From positions 46,529-110,528 of the forward strand of contig JBJEPX010000061.1 in the NCBI GenBank assembly GCA_051881455.1: a stretch of 64,000 nt of DNA. Direction: 5' to 3'. Under the pieces are notes generated by a model. It had not been told where the DNA came from and did no database searches. It saw only the letters and a program-made list of their open reading frames with translations. The DNA comes from Fimenecus sp051881455 (lineage in GTDB: Bacteria; Bacillota; Clostridia; Oscillospirales; Acutalibacteraceae). Below are positions 42,840 through 52,255 of this stretch, in pieces (positions within the stretch are counted from its first letter, which is position 1; every line of letters starts with the position of its first letter). The position numbers were made by a program, and so were the translations under genes.

Positions 42840-44130
42840 TGATAAGAACAAAACTAAATTTTCACTGTCTGTTCTGCTGAACAATAATCGGATTCTTATG
42901 GTGATTTCTCTCATAATTGCCTTTGGGGTTTGGATTTGGGTTGCAATTGAAAAAAGTCCAGAGGTACAAAAGGTTGTTTCAGGCGTGCCAGTGAGCATCA
43001 ATATGTCTAATTCTATTCCTCAACAGCTTGGGTTACAAATCTTCGGAGAATCGGAATTTACAGTTGATGTTACTGTCACCGGTAAGAAATATATCTTATC
43101 TGCACTTGACAAAAACGACATTACTGTTGAAGCTAATTTGAATTATGTTGACAGCGCCGGAATAAAAACGCTTCAGCTCAAATTCAGCCCCAAAAATGAA
43201 TCTGACGACTTTGTGATAACTTCCTCATCATCAAATTATATTGAGGTGTATTTCGATAACTATAAAGAAATTGAGTTACCGTTGAACGGTGAGATATCTT
43301 CTAATCTTGAAACTGTCGTTCCCGAAGAATGCTTGTTGGGTGATATTGTCTTTTCCAAGCCCACCGTTAAGATTTCGGGACCCGCTTCCGAGATAAACAG
43401 GATTATTAATGTTCACGCAACTGTTTCTATTGACTCTGTTCTTGAAAAAACAACAACATTTGACCCTGAAATCAAGCTTATTACAAATGATGGTTCGGCT
43501 CTTCAATATTCAAGAATTATTACTGAAAACGGCGATATTACAATGACGGTTCCCGTTCTTAAAATAATGACCCTGCCTACTCGCGTGGAATTTAAAAATG
43601 CGCCGTCTTACTATGTAGCAAACCCGTTGAGTTATTCAGTTTCACCGTCATATGTTAAGGTGGCAGTACCGATTGACGCTGTTGAAACTACAAAATATTT
43701 CGTAGTGGATACTATTGATTTTACTGATATTTCCAACAGTATAAATACTTTTAATATTGACGCTTCGTCGATAAATTCATTTAAAATTATGGACGAGTCG
43801 GTTAAGCGTTTCAGAGTGCGTATAAACGCATCTGACCTGTCTGCTAAGACAGTAACAGTGCCTGTATCACAAATCAGAATTAACAACTCACGCAGTGATT
43901 TCACTATTAAATCCGCACAGGACCGTGATATTTCGGTAACAGTAATAGGAACTGCAACGGATATTGAAAAAATTTCGGCTGAAAATATTTTAATCGAAGT
44001 TGATACCGCGGATAAAACAATTTCCGGCGATACAAAAGTGATTCAGGGAAAAGTTGTAATATCCGATGACGGCGCTTGCTGGGCTTCGGGAAAATATGAT
44101 GTTAAAGTAACCGTATCTGCGGTTGAATAG
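42829..44130 (+). CDS. cdaR: YbbR-domain regulator of CdaA
   Basis: Extracytoplasmic partner that modulates diadenylate cyclase activity. The 433 residues have one N-terminal membrane segment (about 20-43, with F-G-V-W-I-W-V-A-I-E) followed by four YbbR-like beta domains. GAGGT inside cdaA precedes its ATG. glmM, which often follows in Bacillus, is absent here; the next gene is a lipoprotein linked to a two-component system. Confidence 0.93.
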   Translation: MKNNDKNKTKFSLSVLLNNNRILMVISLIIAFGVWIWVAIEKSPEVQKVVSGVPVSINMSNSIPQQLGLQIFGESEFTVDVTVTGKKYILSALDKNDITVEANLNYVDSAGIKTLQLKFSPKNESDDFVITSSSSNYIEVYFDNYKEIELPLNGEISSNLETVVPEECLLGDIVFSKPTVKISGPASEINRIINVHATVSIDSVLEKTTTFDPEIKLITNDGSALQYSRIITENGDITMTVPVLKIMTLPTRVEFKNAPSYYVANPLSYSVSPSYVKVAVPIDAVETTKYFVVDTIDFTDISNSINTFNIDASSINSFKIMDESVKRFRVRINASDLSAKTVTVPVSQIRINNSRSDFTIKSAQDRDISVTVIGTATDIEKISAENILIEVDTADKTISGDTKVIQGKVVISDDGACWASGKYDVKVTVSAVE

Positions 44131-44147
44131 AGGGGGTGTGGCAGATA

Positions 44148-45512
44148 ATGAAAAAGATTGCAGTTGTATTTGTTGCGATTATTATCTGCCTGTGCTTTTC
44201 AAGTTGCAGTATTGATATTTCTTCCGTCGATGAGCTTATGAGGCCGCCGAGGCTGAGCGGTGAAAACAGGTTGCTTCAAGACACGTTTGAAAAATCATTG
44301 AACGGGAACAATTCCGCTATTTTGAAAACTCCCGTAAGCGGTGAAAATCGTTCATCGTTTTTATATTTTGACATTGACGGCGACGGAAAAAAGGAAGCCC
44401 TTGTTTTTTATTCGGATCCGTCTGTTGATGAAAATGCCTGTGTAGGCATTTTTAAAAATGAAGATAATAATTGGCAGTCCGTTTCAAGCATAAAGGGTAA
44501 CGGCGAAGAAATTTTTGAAATAAACTTTGCAGATGTAAACGGCGATGGACGCTTTGAAATCGTTATTTCATGGATATATATGAAAACCACTCAGGCTGAA
44601 AATTCATCGGCATTTACAAATGCAGGTGACAGAATAATGTCTGTTTACAGTTACAGCGGCAGTTCAACCACTCTTATTACTTCCCATCCTTTTTCAAAGA
44701 TGCATGTAGGTGATTTTAACGGAGACAAAAGTGATGAATTATTTCTTGTATCCGTTGATTTGTCAAACTCCGTAAAGAAAACAAGCGGGAGAATTCTCGG
44801 CTTTGATTCAGATTATAAAATTGTTTATAACCGTTCTTTTAATCTTACGGGAATGATAGATGTTTTGAACATTGAGAAGGATACAGTTCTTTTTAACGGT
44901 GAAAAGCATACCAGAATTTTCGTCGACGGGGGAATAAGCGAAACTGCAGTTATCACCGAGGTTATTGATATTTCACATAATGATTTTGAAATTTCTTTGC
45001 CGCTTTACGAAACAAATATTTCCGAAAAGCCGTTAACTATCAGAGATGTTTCAACTTTAAGTACGGATATCGACGGAGACGGTGAAATTGAAATCCCGAC
45101 TGTTGAAAATCTTCCTTACAGTTCTGTTATAAATAACGGTGGCAGTCATAATTTGAATCTCACAATATGGTCAAAGCTTTCCGACGGTGAGCTTACAACA
45201 GAACAAAAATGTTTGCTTAACAGTTCAAACGGATATATGTTCATTTTCCCCGAAGAATGGATAAACAGCATAACCGCCGTGTATAACAGCACAAATTCTA
45301 CGCTGAGATTCTATGAAGTTGATGAGGGCGGAACTTTGGGTAATGAGCTTTTCTCGATTCGCTCATTCTCGGAAATAAAATGGAAAGAAAACAATTATGA
45401 CTATACCAGACTTGTAAGTTCAGGTGCGACTGTTTTCGGATATACCGTTTCGGAAAACAGCGAAATTATTACTGTTGATGATATAACGGAAAATTTCGTT
45501 ATTTTAAATTAG
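44148..45512 (+). CDS. Lipoprotein with FG-GAP/VCBS-like calcium-loop repeats
   Basis: Predicted lipoprotein of 454 residues with a lipobox F-S-S-C, so Cys20 is the acylation site after a hydrophobic stretch. Four D-x-D/N-G-D loops occur at 75-80 (D-I-D-G-D-G), 129-134 (D-V-N-G-D-G), 189-193 (D-F-N-G-D) and 307-312 (D-I-D-G-D-G), each followed by a strand, as in FG-GAP or VCBS blades. The ATG at 44148 follows AGGGGGTG; an in-frame GTG at 44136 overlaps that site. It lies between cdaR and a two-component system, 10 bases before the response regulator, suggesting an extracytoplasmic sensing role, which is inference. I do not recognise a precise family. Confidence 0.78.
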   Translation: MKKIAVVFVAIIICLCFSSCSIDISSVDELMRPPRLSGENRLLQDTFEKSLNGNNSAILKTPVSGENRSSFLYFDIDGDGKKEALVFYSDPSVDENACVGIFKNEDNNWQSVSSIKGNGEEIFEINFADVNGDGRFEIVISWIYMKTTQAENSSAFTNAGDRIMSVYSYSGSSTTLITSHPFSKMHVGDFNGDKSDELFLVSVDLSNSVKKTSGRILGFDSDYKIVYNRSFNLTGMIDVLNIEKDTVLFNGEKHTRIFVDGGISETAVITEVIDISHNDFEISLPLYETNISEKPLTIRDVSTLSTDIDGDGEIEIPTVENLPYSSVINNGGSHNLNLTIWSKLSDGELTTEQKCLLNSSNGYMFIFPEEWINSITAVYNSTNSTLRFYEVDEGGTLGNELFSIRSFSEIKWKENNYDYTRLVSSGATVFGYTVSENSEIITVDDITENFVILN

Positions 45513-45522
45513 AGGTATTGAT

Positions 45523-46227
45523 ATGAAATGTGTTTTGATTGCAGAAGATGAGGCTTCAATAAGAGATTTTGTCGTTATCAATCTTCACAGAAGCGGATAT
45601 GAGGTAATTGAAGCGTCAAACGGAGAAGAGGCAATTCAAAAATTTGATGAACACGCGGCAGAAATCGATGTTGCAATTCTTGACATTATGATGCCCGTTA
45701 TTGATGGCCTTGAAGTTTGCAAATACATACGCAGTAAGAGCAAAAAGACCGGTATAATTATGCTTACAGCGAGAACTCAGGAAATGGATAAGGTTACGGG
45801 GCTTATGGTAGGTGCCGATGATTATGTTACCAAGCCTTTTTCGCCGTCCGAACTTATGGCGCGCATTGACGCTGTATACAGACGCGTTGCTATGACCTTT
45901 GACGCCGTTCAGGAAAAGCCTGCTGAAAATGTTATTGAGCTAAACGAATTTGTACTTGATTTGCGTAGCCACAGCCTGACCAAAAGAGGCGAGCCTGTTG
46001 AACTGACACAGGTGGAATTTCAAATTATGGAATATTTTTTCTCAAATCCGAATGTCGCTCTTGATAGAACAGATATCCTCCATTTTGTTTGGGGCGAAGC
46101 ATATTACGGGGATGAAAAAGTTGTTGATGTCAATATACACAGACTGCGCAATAAAATTGAGGATGAGCCCTCACAGCCCAAGCATTTAACTACTGTCTGG
46201 GGCATGGGCTATAAATGGACTGTATAA
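45523..46227 (+). CDS. OmpR/PhoB-family response regulator
   Basis: A 234-residue DNA-binding response regulator. The receiver domain has D9-E10, the phosphorylation site Asp54 in A-I-L-D-I-M-M-P, and T-K-P-F-S near 105; the C-terminal winged helix ends with V-D-V-N-I-H-R-L-R-N-K-I and a V-W-G-M-G-Y-K-W stretch. GAGGT precedes the ATG. The histidine kinase follows after 27 bases. The architecture resembles WalR/PhoP-type regulators; the regulon is unknown. Confidence 0.95.
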   Translation: MKCVLIAEDEASIRDFVVINLHRSGYEVIEASNGEEAIQKFDEHAAEIDVAILDIMMPVIDGLEVCKYIRSKSKKTGIIMLTARTQEMDKVTGLMVGADDYVTKPFSPSELMARIDAVYRRVAMTFDAVQEKPAENVIELNEFVLDLRSHSLTKRGEPVELTQVEFQIMEYFFSNPNVALDRTDILHFVWGEAYYGDEKVVDVNIHRLRNKIEDEPSQPKHLTTVWGMGYKWTV

Positions 46228-46254
46228 TTCCTTTTATAAGGCGGTGACAACGGT

Positions 46255-47679
46255 ATGATAAGAAACAGTATTGTTAAAAGATGGGCTTTTACAGTCCTTT
46301 TAGGTATTATCATACTGATTGTTTCAATAGGAGTGCTGATAGGGTGTGCGTTTAAATCGCAATATTACAATTCCGTTCGTCTCGCTTTAAACTCACGGGC
46401 AAACTCCATGGTAATTTCATCATTTAATTCATCACTTTCTCTTAATGATGAAAATTTTAACCGTGCCGCAAGGCGTTTTGTCAACAATTTTTCCGATAAA
46501 AATCTTATGGAGGTTTGGGTTATAGATAGAAACGGAAATGTTGTTGTTTCTTCAACCGGATTTTCGGTGGAGGGTGAAATATATCCTGACTATGATTATG
46601 CAAAGGCTGATGAAAAAGGCAGGGGAGAATGGATAGGCAAAATGCAAAACGGCGAAAAAATTATGGCTTTAACATATCTTTTGCCACAGAATGAAAATGG
46701 GGTTAGCGGAGCTGTGCGGTATATAATTTCTCTTGAAGAAATTGACCGTCAGATTTTTTATGTATGGCTGTTTATTTTGTTGCTAGTTCTTGTTTTTATC
46801 GGATTTGTAATAACTTCCGGCGCATTTTTTATAAGGTCAATTATAAATCCTGTTAGAAAGATTAATGAAACTGCGTCAAAGATTGCCAAAGGCGATTTTA
46901 ATGTTTCTATTGAAAAGCATAAATATAACGATGAAATAGGTCAGCTTTGTGAAACGGTAAATAATATGGCTCACGAAATAAGTGAAGCGGAGCGCATGAA
47001 AAACGAGTTTATTTCCACCGTTTCTCATGAACTTCGAACTCCACTCACGGCGATCAAAGGCTGGGGAGAAACCATAAGAAGCGTAAAAGACAGTGATTCC
47101 GAAATGCTGGAAAAAGGAATTGATGTAATTGTCAACGAATCGGAGCGCTTAACCGAGCTCGTTGAAGAGTTGTTGGATTTTTCCCGTATGGAAAGCGGTA
47201 AAATGTCTTTGAAAATTGCGCCGATGGATATTACGAAGGAATTAAACGAGGTTTTAAAGGCGTTCAGCGAGCGGTCGGAGCGAGAAGGAATTGAACTTAT
47301 TGTTGATGTAGGAAATAATTCAATTAGAATAGACGGCGATAAAAACAGGCTTAAACAAGCTTTTGTTAATATTATTGATAACAGCTTTAAATATAATAAA
47401 AAAGGCGGTTTTGTCAAGGTTGGGCTTGAAAGTACTGACAAAGCGGTCAAAATAATAATTTCCGATAACGGGTGCGGTATTTCAAAAAATGATTTGCCCC
47501 GAATCAGAGAAAAATTCTATAAAGCAAATAACAGCGTAAGAGGCAGTGGAATAGGTCTTGCCGTTACTGATGAGATTATTAAGCTTCACGGCGGCGAAAT
47601 GCTGATTGAAAGCAAAATAGGGCAAGGCACGCAAACCGTTTTGATTTTGCCGCGCAACAGCAAAGCAAGGAGGAAATAA
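46255..47679 (+). CDS. Sensor histidine kinase
   Basis: A 474-residue membrane kinase. Transmembrane segments near 10-30 and 165-190 enclose an extracytoplasmic sensor domain of about 130 residues. A HAMP domain (about 190-245) and the HisKA helix with His258 in T-V-S-H-E-L-R-T-P-L follow, then HATPase motifs N-I-I-D-N-S-F-K-Y, D-N-G-C-G-I and G-S-G-I-G-L-A. The order lipoprotein-regulator-kinase suggests that the lipoprotein feeds the sensor domain. The signal is unknown. Confidence 0.94.
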   Translation: MIRNSIVKRWAFTVLLGIIILIVSIGVLIGCAFKSQYYNSVRLALNSRANSMVISSFNSSLSLNDENFNRAARRFVNNFSDKNLMEVWVIDRNGNVVVSSTGFSVEGEIYPDYDYAKADEKGRGEWIGKMQNGEKIMALTYLLPQNENGVSGAVRYIISLEEIDRQIFYVWLFILLLVLVFIGFVITSGAFFIRSIINPVRKINETASKIAKGDFNVSIEKHKYNDEIGQLCETVNNMAHEISEAERMKNEFISTVSHELRTPLTAIKGWGETIRSVKDSDSEMLEKGIDVIVNESERLTELVEELLDFSRMESGKMSLKIAPMDITKELNEVLKAFSERSEREGIELIVDVGNNSIRIDGDKNRLKQAFVNIIDNSFKYNKKGGFVKVGLESTDKAVKIIISDNGCGISKNDLPRIREKFYKANNSVRGSGIGLAVTDEIIKLHGGEMLIESKIGQGTQTVLILPRNSKARRK

Positions 47680-47680
47680 A

Positions 47681-48661
47681 TTGAGTAAAGATACAAAGCA
47701 CAAAACATCAATCGGCGGACAGGCTCTTATTGAAGGCATTATGATGCGCGGTCCGAAAGGCAATGCAATGTCGGTTCGCCTTCCTGACGGGTCAATCGAA
47801 ACCGAACTGGAAGAATATCATCCTCTTAAAGAGAAATATAAAATTCTCGGTATTCCTTTAATCAGAGGAATAGCCGCTTTTATAGAATCAATGGTTACGG
47901 GCTACAAATACCTTATGAAATCAGCCGATAAAGCCTTGACAGATGAAGAAAAAGAAGAGGATATGTCAAAGCTTGATAAGTGGATAAACGAGCATTTCGG
48001 TGAAAAAATGATGGCGGCAGTGGGCGCAATTTCCTCTGTTCTAGGAGTTTGTCTGGCATTTGTTATATTTATGTATCTGCCTACTCTCGGCGTGGATATG
48101 TTCGATAAATACTTATTAAAAGGATTTGACGCGCAAAAGTTCCATCCTCTTTTTGAAGGTATTTTGAGAATAATTATTTTTGTTTTATATATGTTAATTG
48201 TTTCAAAAATGTCAATGATTAAGCGTGTGTTTATGTATCACGGAGCGGAGCATAAAACAATTTTTTGCTACGAAAACGGGCTTGAATTAACAGTTGATAA
48301 TGTAAGAAAAATGTCCCGCTTTCACCCTCGTTGCGGCACAAGTTTTATGTTTGTAATGATAATAATCAGCGTATTTATTTCTTCTGTGCTTGTGTTGATT
48401 TTTCCCAATCTTGCACAGATTAACAGAATCCTTTGGATGCTTATAAAACTCTGCATTTTACCGCTTGTTATGGGTCTCGGATACGAATTCATCAAGTTTG
48501 CCGGTAAGCACGACAATATTTTAGTCAAAATACTTTCCTATCCCGGGCTTCTTATGCAGCACATAACAACAAATGAACCAGAGGACGATGTGATTGAGGT
48601 TGCTATTGAATCAATAAAGGCGGTAATTACAGATAATCCGGAGGACGACAGAATTAAATGA
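47681..48661 (+). CDS. DUF1385 membrane protein
   Basis: A 326-residue DUF1385 protein. I-G-G-Q-A-L-I-E-G-I-M-M-R-G-P near the N-terminus is the family signature, Y-H-G-A-E-H-K-T and H-P-R-C-G-T-S-F further on are other conserved motifs. About four hydrophobic segments lie between roughly 110 and 270. Function unknown; in Firmicutes it commonly sits before prmC and prfA, as here with prmC. The start is TTG at 47681 with AAGGAGG upstream. Confidence 0.92.
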   Translation: MSKDTKHKTSIGGQALIEGIMMRGPKGNAMSVRLPDGSIETELEEYHPLKEKYKILGIPLIRGIAAFIESMVTGYKYLMKSADKALTDEEKEEDMSKLDKWINEHFGEKMMAAVGAISSVLGVCLAFVIFMYLPTLGVDMFDKYLLKGFDAQKFHPLFEGILRIIIFVLYMLIVSKMSMIKRVFMYHGAEHKTIFCYENGLELTVDNVRKMSRFHPRCGTSFMFVMIIISVFISSVLVLIFPNLAQINRILWMLIKLCILPLVMGLGYEFIKFAGKHDNILVKILSYPGLLMQHITTNEPEDDVIEVAIESIKAVITDNPEDDRIK

Positions 48662-49488
48662 CGGCAGACGAACTATACCGATTTTGTTCAAGGGAACTTT
48701 CCTTTACTGACTGCGGCGACTTTGAAGCAAACTGTATTTTTGAGGATTTTCTCAATTTATCCAAAAATGATTTTATTACAAAAAATATTCAGGTAACAGA
48801 ACAGCAAATTGATTTGGTGAAATCCGTAATTTCACAAAGAAAGAACGGCAGACCCCTTCAATATATTCTCGGCAAATGGGATTTTTACGATATGTCCTTT
48901 TTTGTAGGCGAGGGAGTGTTGATACCTCGTCCTGAAACGGAAATGCTTGTTGATTTAGCACTTGCCAGCATAAAAAACATAGACAATCCCGTTGTTTTTG
49001 ACCTTTGCGCAGGCAGTGGGTGCGTTGGATTAACCGTTGCCAAGCACCGACCTGATTCAAGAGTTTATCTTTTTGAAAAAGAGGATAAGGCTTACGAATA
49101 CCTTATAAAAAATATCGGAAAATACTCTTTGACTAATGTATACCCTGTAAAATGCGATATTTTCAACTATGATTGCAGTGCGTTGCCGCACGCAGATGTT
49201 TTGTTATCTAATCCTCCGTATATAAAGACTGAAGAAATTAACAGTCTGCAACGTGAGGTATTGAATGAGCCTGTTTTAGCACTTGACGGCGGCGTTGACG
49301 GTCTTAATTTTTACAGATGTATATATGAAAAATGGCTGAAAACGGTTGTTACAGGTGGATTTTTTGCGTTTGAATGCGGCGACGGTCAAGGAAAAGAAAT
49401 CTGCGATATTTTTAAGCCTAAAACAAACAGTCAACAAATAATTTTTGACTTCAATAATATTGACAGAATAGTGACTTTTAGAATATAA
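48658..49488 (+). CDS. prmC: Release-factor glutamine methyltransferase
   Basis: Methylates the glutamine of the GGQ motif in peptide-chain release factors. The 276 residues hold an N-terminal helical domain with L-Q-Y-I-L-G-K-W near 62-69, the SAM loop F-D-L-C-A-G-S-G-C-V-G and catalytic N185-P-P-Y188. P-R-P-E-T-E in between is diagnostic of PrmC. It overlaps the DUF1385 stop as ATGA. prfA, a frequent neighbour, is not seen here. Confidence 0.95.
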   Translation: MTADELYRFCSRELSFTDCGDFEANCIFEDFLNLSKNDFITKNIQVTEQQIDLVKSVISQRKNGRPLQYILGKWDFYDMSFFVGEGVLIPRPETEMLVDLALASIKNIDNPVVFDLCAGSGCVGLTVAKHRPDSRVYLFEKEDKAYEYLIKNIGKYSLTNVYPVKCDIFNYDCSALPHADVLLSNPPYIKTEEINSLQREVLNEPVLALDGGVDGLNFYRCIYEKWLKTVVTGGFFAFECGDGQGKEICDIFKPKTNSQQIIFDFNNIDRIVTFRI

Positions 49489-49513
49489 TATTTAGATACG
49501 AAAGGAGTAAGTT

Positions 49514-50218
49514 ATGCTCTTAAATTTATTAAGAAACGGATTTGACCCGCTGGAACTCATAATTGATTTGTTTGCAATGGCATTTGTTGTTTTTTGCACA
49601 ATGCCTGTTCATGAATATGCTCATGCACTTATTGCAACAAAGCTGGGAGACCAAACACCTCGCCTTTCAGGCAGACTTACTTTGAACCCAATGGCTCATA
49701 TTTCGCCCTTGGGCGCCGCTATGATATTTTTGGTCGGATTTGGTTATGCGAAGCCTGTAAGTGTAAACCCGAGGAATTTTAAAGACCCGAAAAAAGGAAT
49801 GGCTTTAACTGCCATAGCAGGTCCTATATCGAATTTGATTATGGCATTTATTTTCCTTTTGCTTGCACAGATTGTGGATTTGGTATCAAACGGTCAAACA
49901 GTTTTCTTCCAAAGAGACGGCGTAATTTTTGCTCCGCAAAGCTTAAATATGCCCTTTGCCGTTTGTATGTTTTTGTATTATGCGGGAGTCGTTAATATTA
50001 ACCTTGCCGTGTTTAATCTTCTTCCGATTCCGCCTTTGGACGGTTCGCGGATTCTTCAATTACTCATACCTGCAAAATACTATTACCGTGTAATGCAGTA
50101 TGAAAGATATATTATTTTAGCGGTTTTCTTTTTACTGTTCACAGGGATTCTCTCTTATCCAATTTCCTTTATTTCTGATTTGATTTTAGATTTATTTATG
50201 TTTTTTGAAAAATTTTGA
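49514..50218 (+). CDS. Site-2-type membrane metalloprotease (M50 family)
   Basis: Intramembrane zinc protease of 234 residues with about five membrane helices. The zinc site is H-E-Y-A-H near 34-38, and the second motif N-L-L-P-I-P-P-L-D-G near 168-177 carries the aspartate ligand. G-R-L-T-L-N-P-M-A-H is typical of the small S2P branch without PDZ domain. Its position before scpAB recurs in Clostridia. Substrate unknown. Confidence 0.92.
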   Translation: MLLNLLRNGFDPLELIIDLFAMAFVVFCTMPVHEYAHALIATKLGDQTPRLSGRLTLNPMAHISPLGAAMIFLVGFGYAKPVSVNPRNFKDPKKGMALTAIAGPISNLIMAFIFLLLAQIVDLVSNGQTVFFQRDGVIFAPQSLNMPFAVCMFLYYAGVVNINLAVFNLLPIPPLDGSRILQLLIPAKYYYRVMQYERYIILAVFFLLFTGILSYPISFISDLILDLFMFFEKF

Positions 50219-50226
50219 GTGATGAT

Positions 50227-50964
50227 ATGGAAAAAATATCCTATAAGTTAGAGGTATTTGAGGGGCCTATGGATTTGCTCCTGCACCTCATTTCAAAGCA
50301 TAAACTGAATATTTACGATATTCCTATCGTGACGCTCGTGGAGCAATACATTGATTATGTAAGGCGTATGCAGGAGGAAGATTTATATGTGGCCTCCGAT
50401 TTCCTAGAAATGGCGGCGCGCCTTGTATATTTAAAATCAGTTTCGCTTTTACCTGTTTATACAGAGGCGCAGGAACTGAAAGAAGAGCTTCAAGGCGAGC
50501 TGATTGAGTACCGCGATATGAAGCTTATGGCTGAAAAGCTTTCCGAAAATACCGATGGGTTCAATTCTTTCGTACGTGAGCAGGAAAAAATTGATATTGA
50601 CCAGACTTATAAAAGACTTCACGACCCGCAGGAATTATTCGCGGCTTATGTTTCCGCCGCAGGCAGAAAGATGCGACTGATGCCGCCGCCGATTGAAGCT
50701 TTTCGTGAAATCGTTGTTAAAAAAGTTGTGTCCGTAAGTTCAAGGATTTCAAAAATATTTTCCAAATTCTCAAAAAGAGGCACCAAAACTAAATTCAACA
50801 ATCTTTTTGATGATGCGCAGTCTCGTTCGGAAATTGTTGCAACCTTTTTAGCCTTGCTCGAGCTGACAAAATCTAAAAAACTTAAAGTATTGGGCGACGG
50901 TGACGAAGCACAGATAGAATTATTGGACGAAAGCTATTCTGAAATCAGTGAGGAATGGAATTGA
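50227..50964 (+). CDS. scpA: Segregation and condensation protein A
   Basis: Kleisin subunit of the SMC-ScpAB condensin, bridging the SMC heads during chromosome segregation. The 245 residues begin with Y-K-L-E-V-F-E-G-P-M-D-L-L-L-H-L-I, the ScpA hallmark, and A-S-D-F-L-E-M-A-A-R-L-V-Y-L-K-S near 60. The ATG at 50227 is favoured over a TTG at 50215 that overlaps the upstream stop, though both are possible. scpB starts within its stop codon. Confidence 0.95.
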   Translation: MEKISYKLEVFEGPMDLLLHLISKHKLNIYDIPIVTLVEQYIDYVRRMQEEDLYVASDFLEMAARLVYLKSVSLLPVYTEAQELKEELQGELIEYRDMKLMAEKLSENTDGFNSFVREQEKIDIDQTYKRLHDPQELFAAYVSAAGRKMRLMPPPIEAFREIVVKKVVSVSSRISKIFSKFSKRGTKTKFNNLFDDAQSRSEIVATFLALLELTKSKKLKVLGDGDEAQIELLDESYSEISEEWN

Positions 50965-51524
50965 TGAAAGCAAGTAAACTTGAAGCGGCGGCAGAAGCTA
51001 TATTATTTGCCGCAGGCGAACCGGTGGAGCTTGAAAGAATTGCGCAGGCTCTTGAAATTGAAAATGAAATATGTGAACAGGTGCTTTATAATTTGTCGGC
51101 AAAGCTTGATGAACACAAAAGCGGAATTTGTCTTTTGAAGCTTGGAACAAGGTATCAGCTTTCATCAAGACCTGAATTTGCAGAGGTTATAAGAACAGTG
51201 TTGGAATTAAGAAAGAATACACCTCTGTCGCAAGCGGCTTTTGAGGTGCTTGCCGTAATAGCATATAACCAGCCCGTAACAAAATCATTTGTTGAGCAGG
51301 TAAGGGGAGTTGACTGTTCCGGCGTAATATCAACTCTTTGTCAAAAAAAGCTGATAGAAGAAAAAGGCCGCCTTGACTTACCCGGCAGACCGCTTGTGTA
51401 CGGTACAACGCCTGATTTTTTACGGTGTTTTTCAATCTCATCACTTGATGAATTACCCGCGGTTCCTCAAAACGACATTGTTGACGAATCTTCCGATGGT
51501 GACACGGTTGCCGGTGAAGCATAA
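50964..51524 (+). CDS. scpB: Segregation and condensation protein B
   Basis: Winged-helix dimer that binds the ScpA kleisin. The 186 residues start K-L-E-A-A-A-E-A-I-L-F-A-A-G-E-P-V and contain L-S-Q-A-A-F-E-V-L-A-V-I-A-Y-N-Q-P and the L-P-G-R-P-L-V-Y-G-T-T segment, all conserved. The ATG at 50964 overlaps the scpA stop (TGATG), implying coupled translation; another ATG nine bases upstream is less consistent with family length. Confidence 0.95.
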   Translation: MKASKLEAAAEAILFAAGEPVELERIAQALEIENEICEQVLYNLSAKLDEHKSGICLLKLGTRYQLSSRPEFAEVIRTVLELRKNTPLSQAAFEVLAVIAYNQPVTKSFVEQVRGVDCSGVISTLCQKKLIEEKGRLDLPGRPLVYGTTPDFLRCFSISSLDELPAVPQNDIVDESSDGDTVAGEA

Positions 51525-51559
51525 ATTTTTATAAAATTCTTTTACAAGGGGGTGCTCTT

Positions 51560-52255
51560 TTGACGGCGTTATACATAATAGTCGGCATTATTGCTTTTTT
51601 TGTCTTGATTTTGTCTGTTCGTATTACATTACACGGCGAATATTTTGATGAATTTAAGCTTGATGTTTCATGGCTCTTTTTGAAATTCAATATTTTCCCT
51701 CTGAAAAAGAAGGATAAGCCGAAAAAAGAAAAAGCTCCCAAAGAAAAGAAGGAAGAAGCGCCGCCGAAAGAAGAGCCGAAGGCGGAGGGGGAAAAGAAAG
51801 AAAACATCTTCGTTAAGTTCTACAAAAATCAGGGCGTTGACGGCGTTGTAAAACTTATAAATAACGCCGCGTATTCTTTGGCAAGAATGATGAATTCTTT
51901 TAAAAAGCATATAGTTTTGCGTGAACTGTACCTTTGGATGACTGTTTCTTCCGCTAATGACGCAGGTGAAACGGCTTTGGAATACGGCAGAATGTGTCAA
52001 AAGGTTTTCCCCGCGCTTTCATTTATCTGCTCAACCTTGACCGTTAAAAAATACGATGTTGAAATTGAGCCTGATTTCCTGGGAAATAAAAATACGGCAC
52101 AGTTTGTTTTCTCGGTTTCTGTAAGACCGATCTTTATTTTAAATGCACTGATTGTCCTCGTATTCCGTTTAATATTTAAGGTTGTCATTAAATTCCTATT
52201 GGGAATTAGAGATAAAACAAAAGATAAAAATATAAAAGAAGGTGGTGCTATATGA
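51560..52255 (+). CDS. DUF2953 protein (YtfI-like)
   Basis: A 231-residue DUF2953 protein with an N-terminal membrane segment (about 2-22), a lysine- and glutamate-rich linker (about 50-85, K-K-E-K-A-P-K-E-K-K and similar), a mostly beta region and a C-terminal hydrophobic helix (about 185-210). In Bacillus the homologue pairs with ytfJ in sporulation; the same pair is seen here, with a 4-base overlap. AAGGGGGTG precedes the TTG start. Molecular function unknown. Confidence 0.85.
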   Translation: MTALYIIVGIIAFFVLILSVRITLHGEYFDEFKLDVSWLFLKFNIFPLKKKDKPKKEKAPKEKKEEAPPKEEPKAEGEKKENIFVKFYKNQGVDGVVKLINNAAYSLARMMNSFKKHIVLRELYLWMTVSSANDAGETALEYGRMCQKVFPALSFICSTLTVKKYDVEIEPDFLGNKNTAQFVFSVSVRPIFILNALIVLVFRLIFKVVIKFLLGIRDKTKDKNIKEGGAI

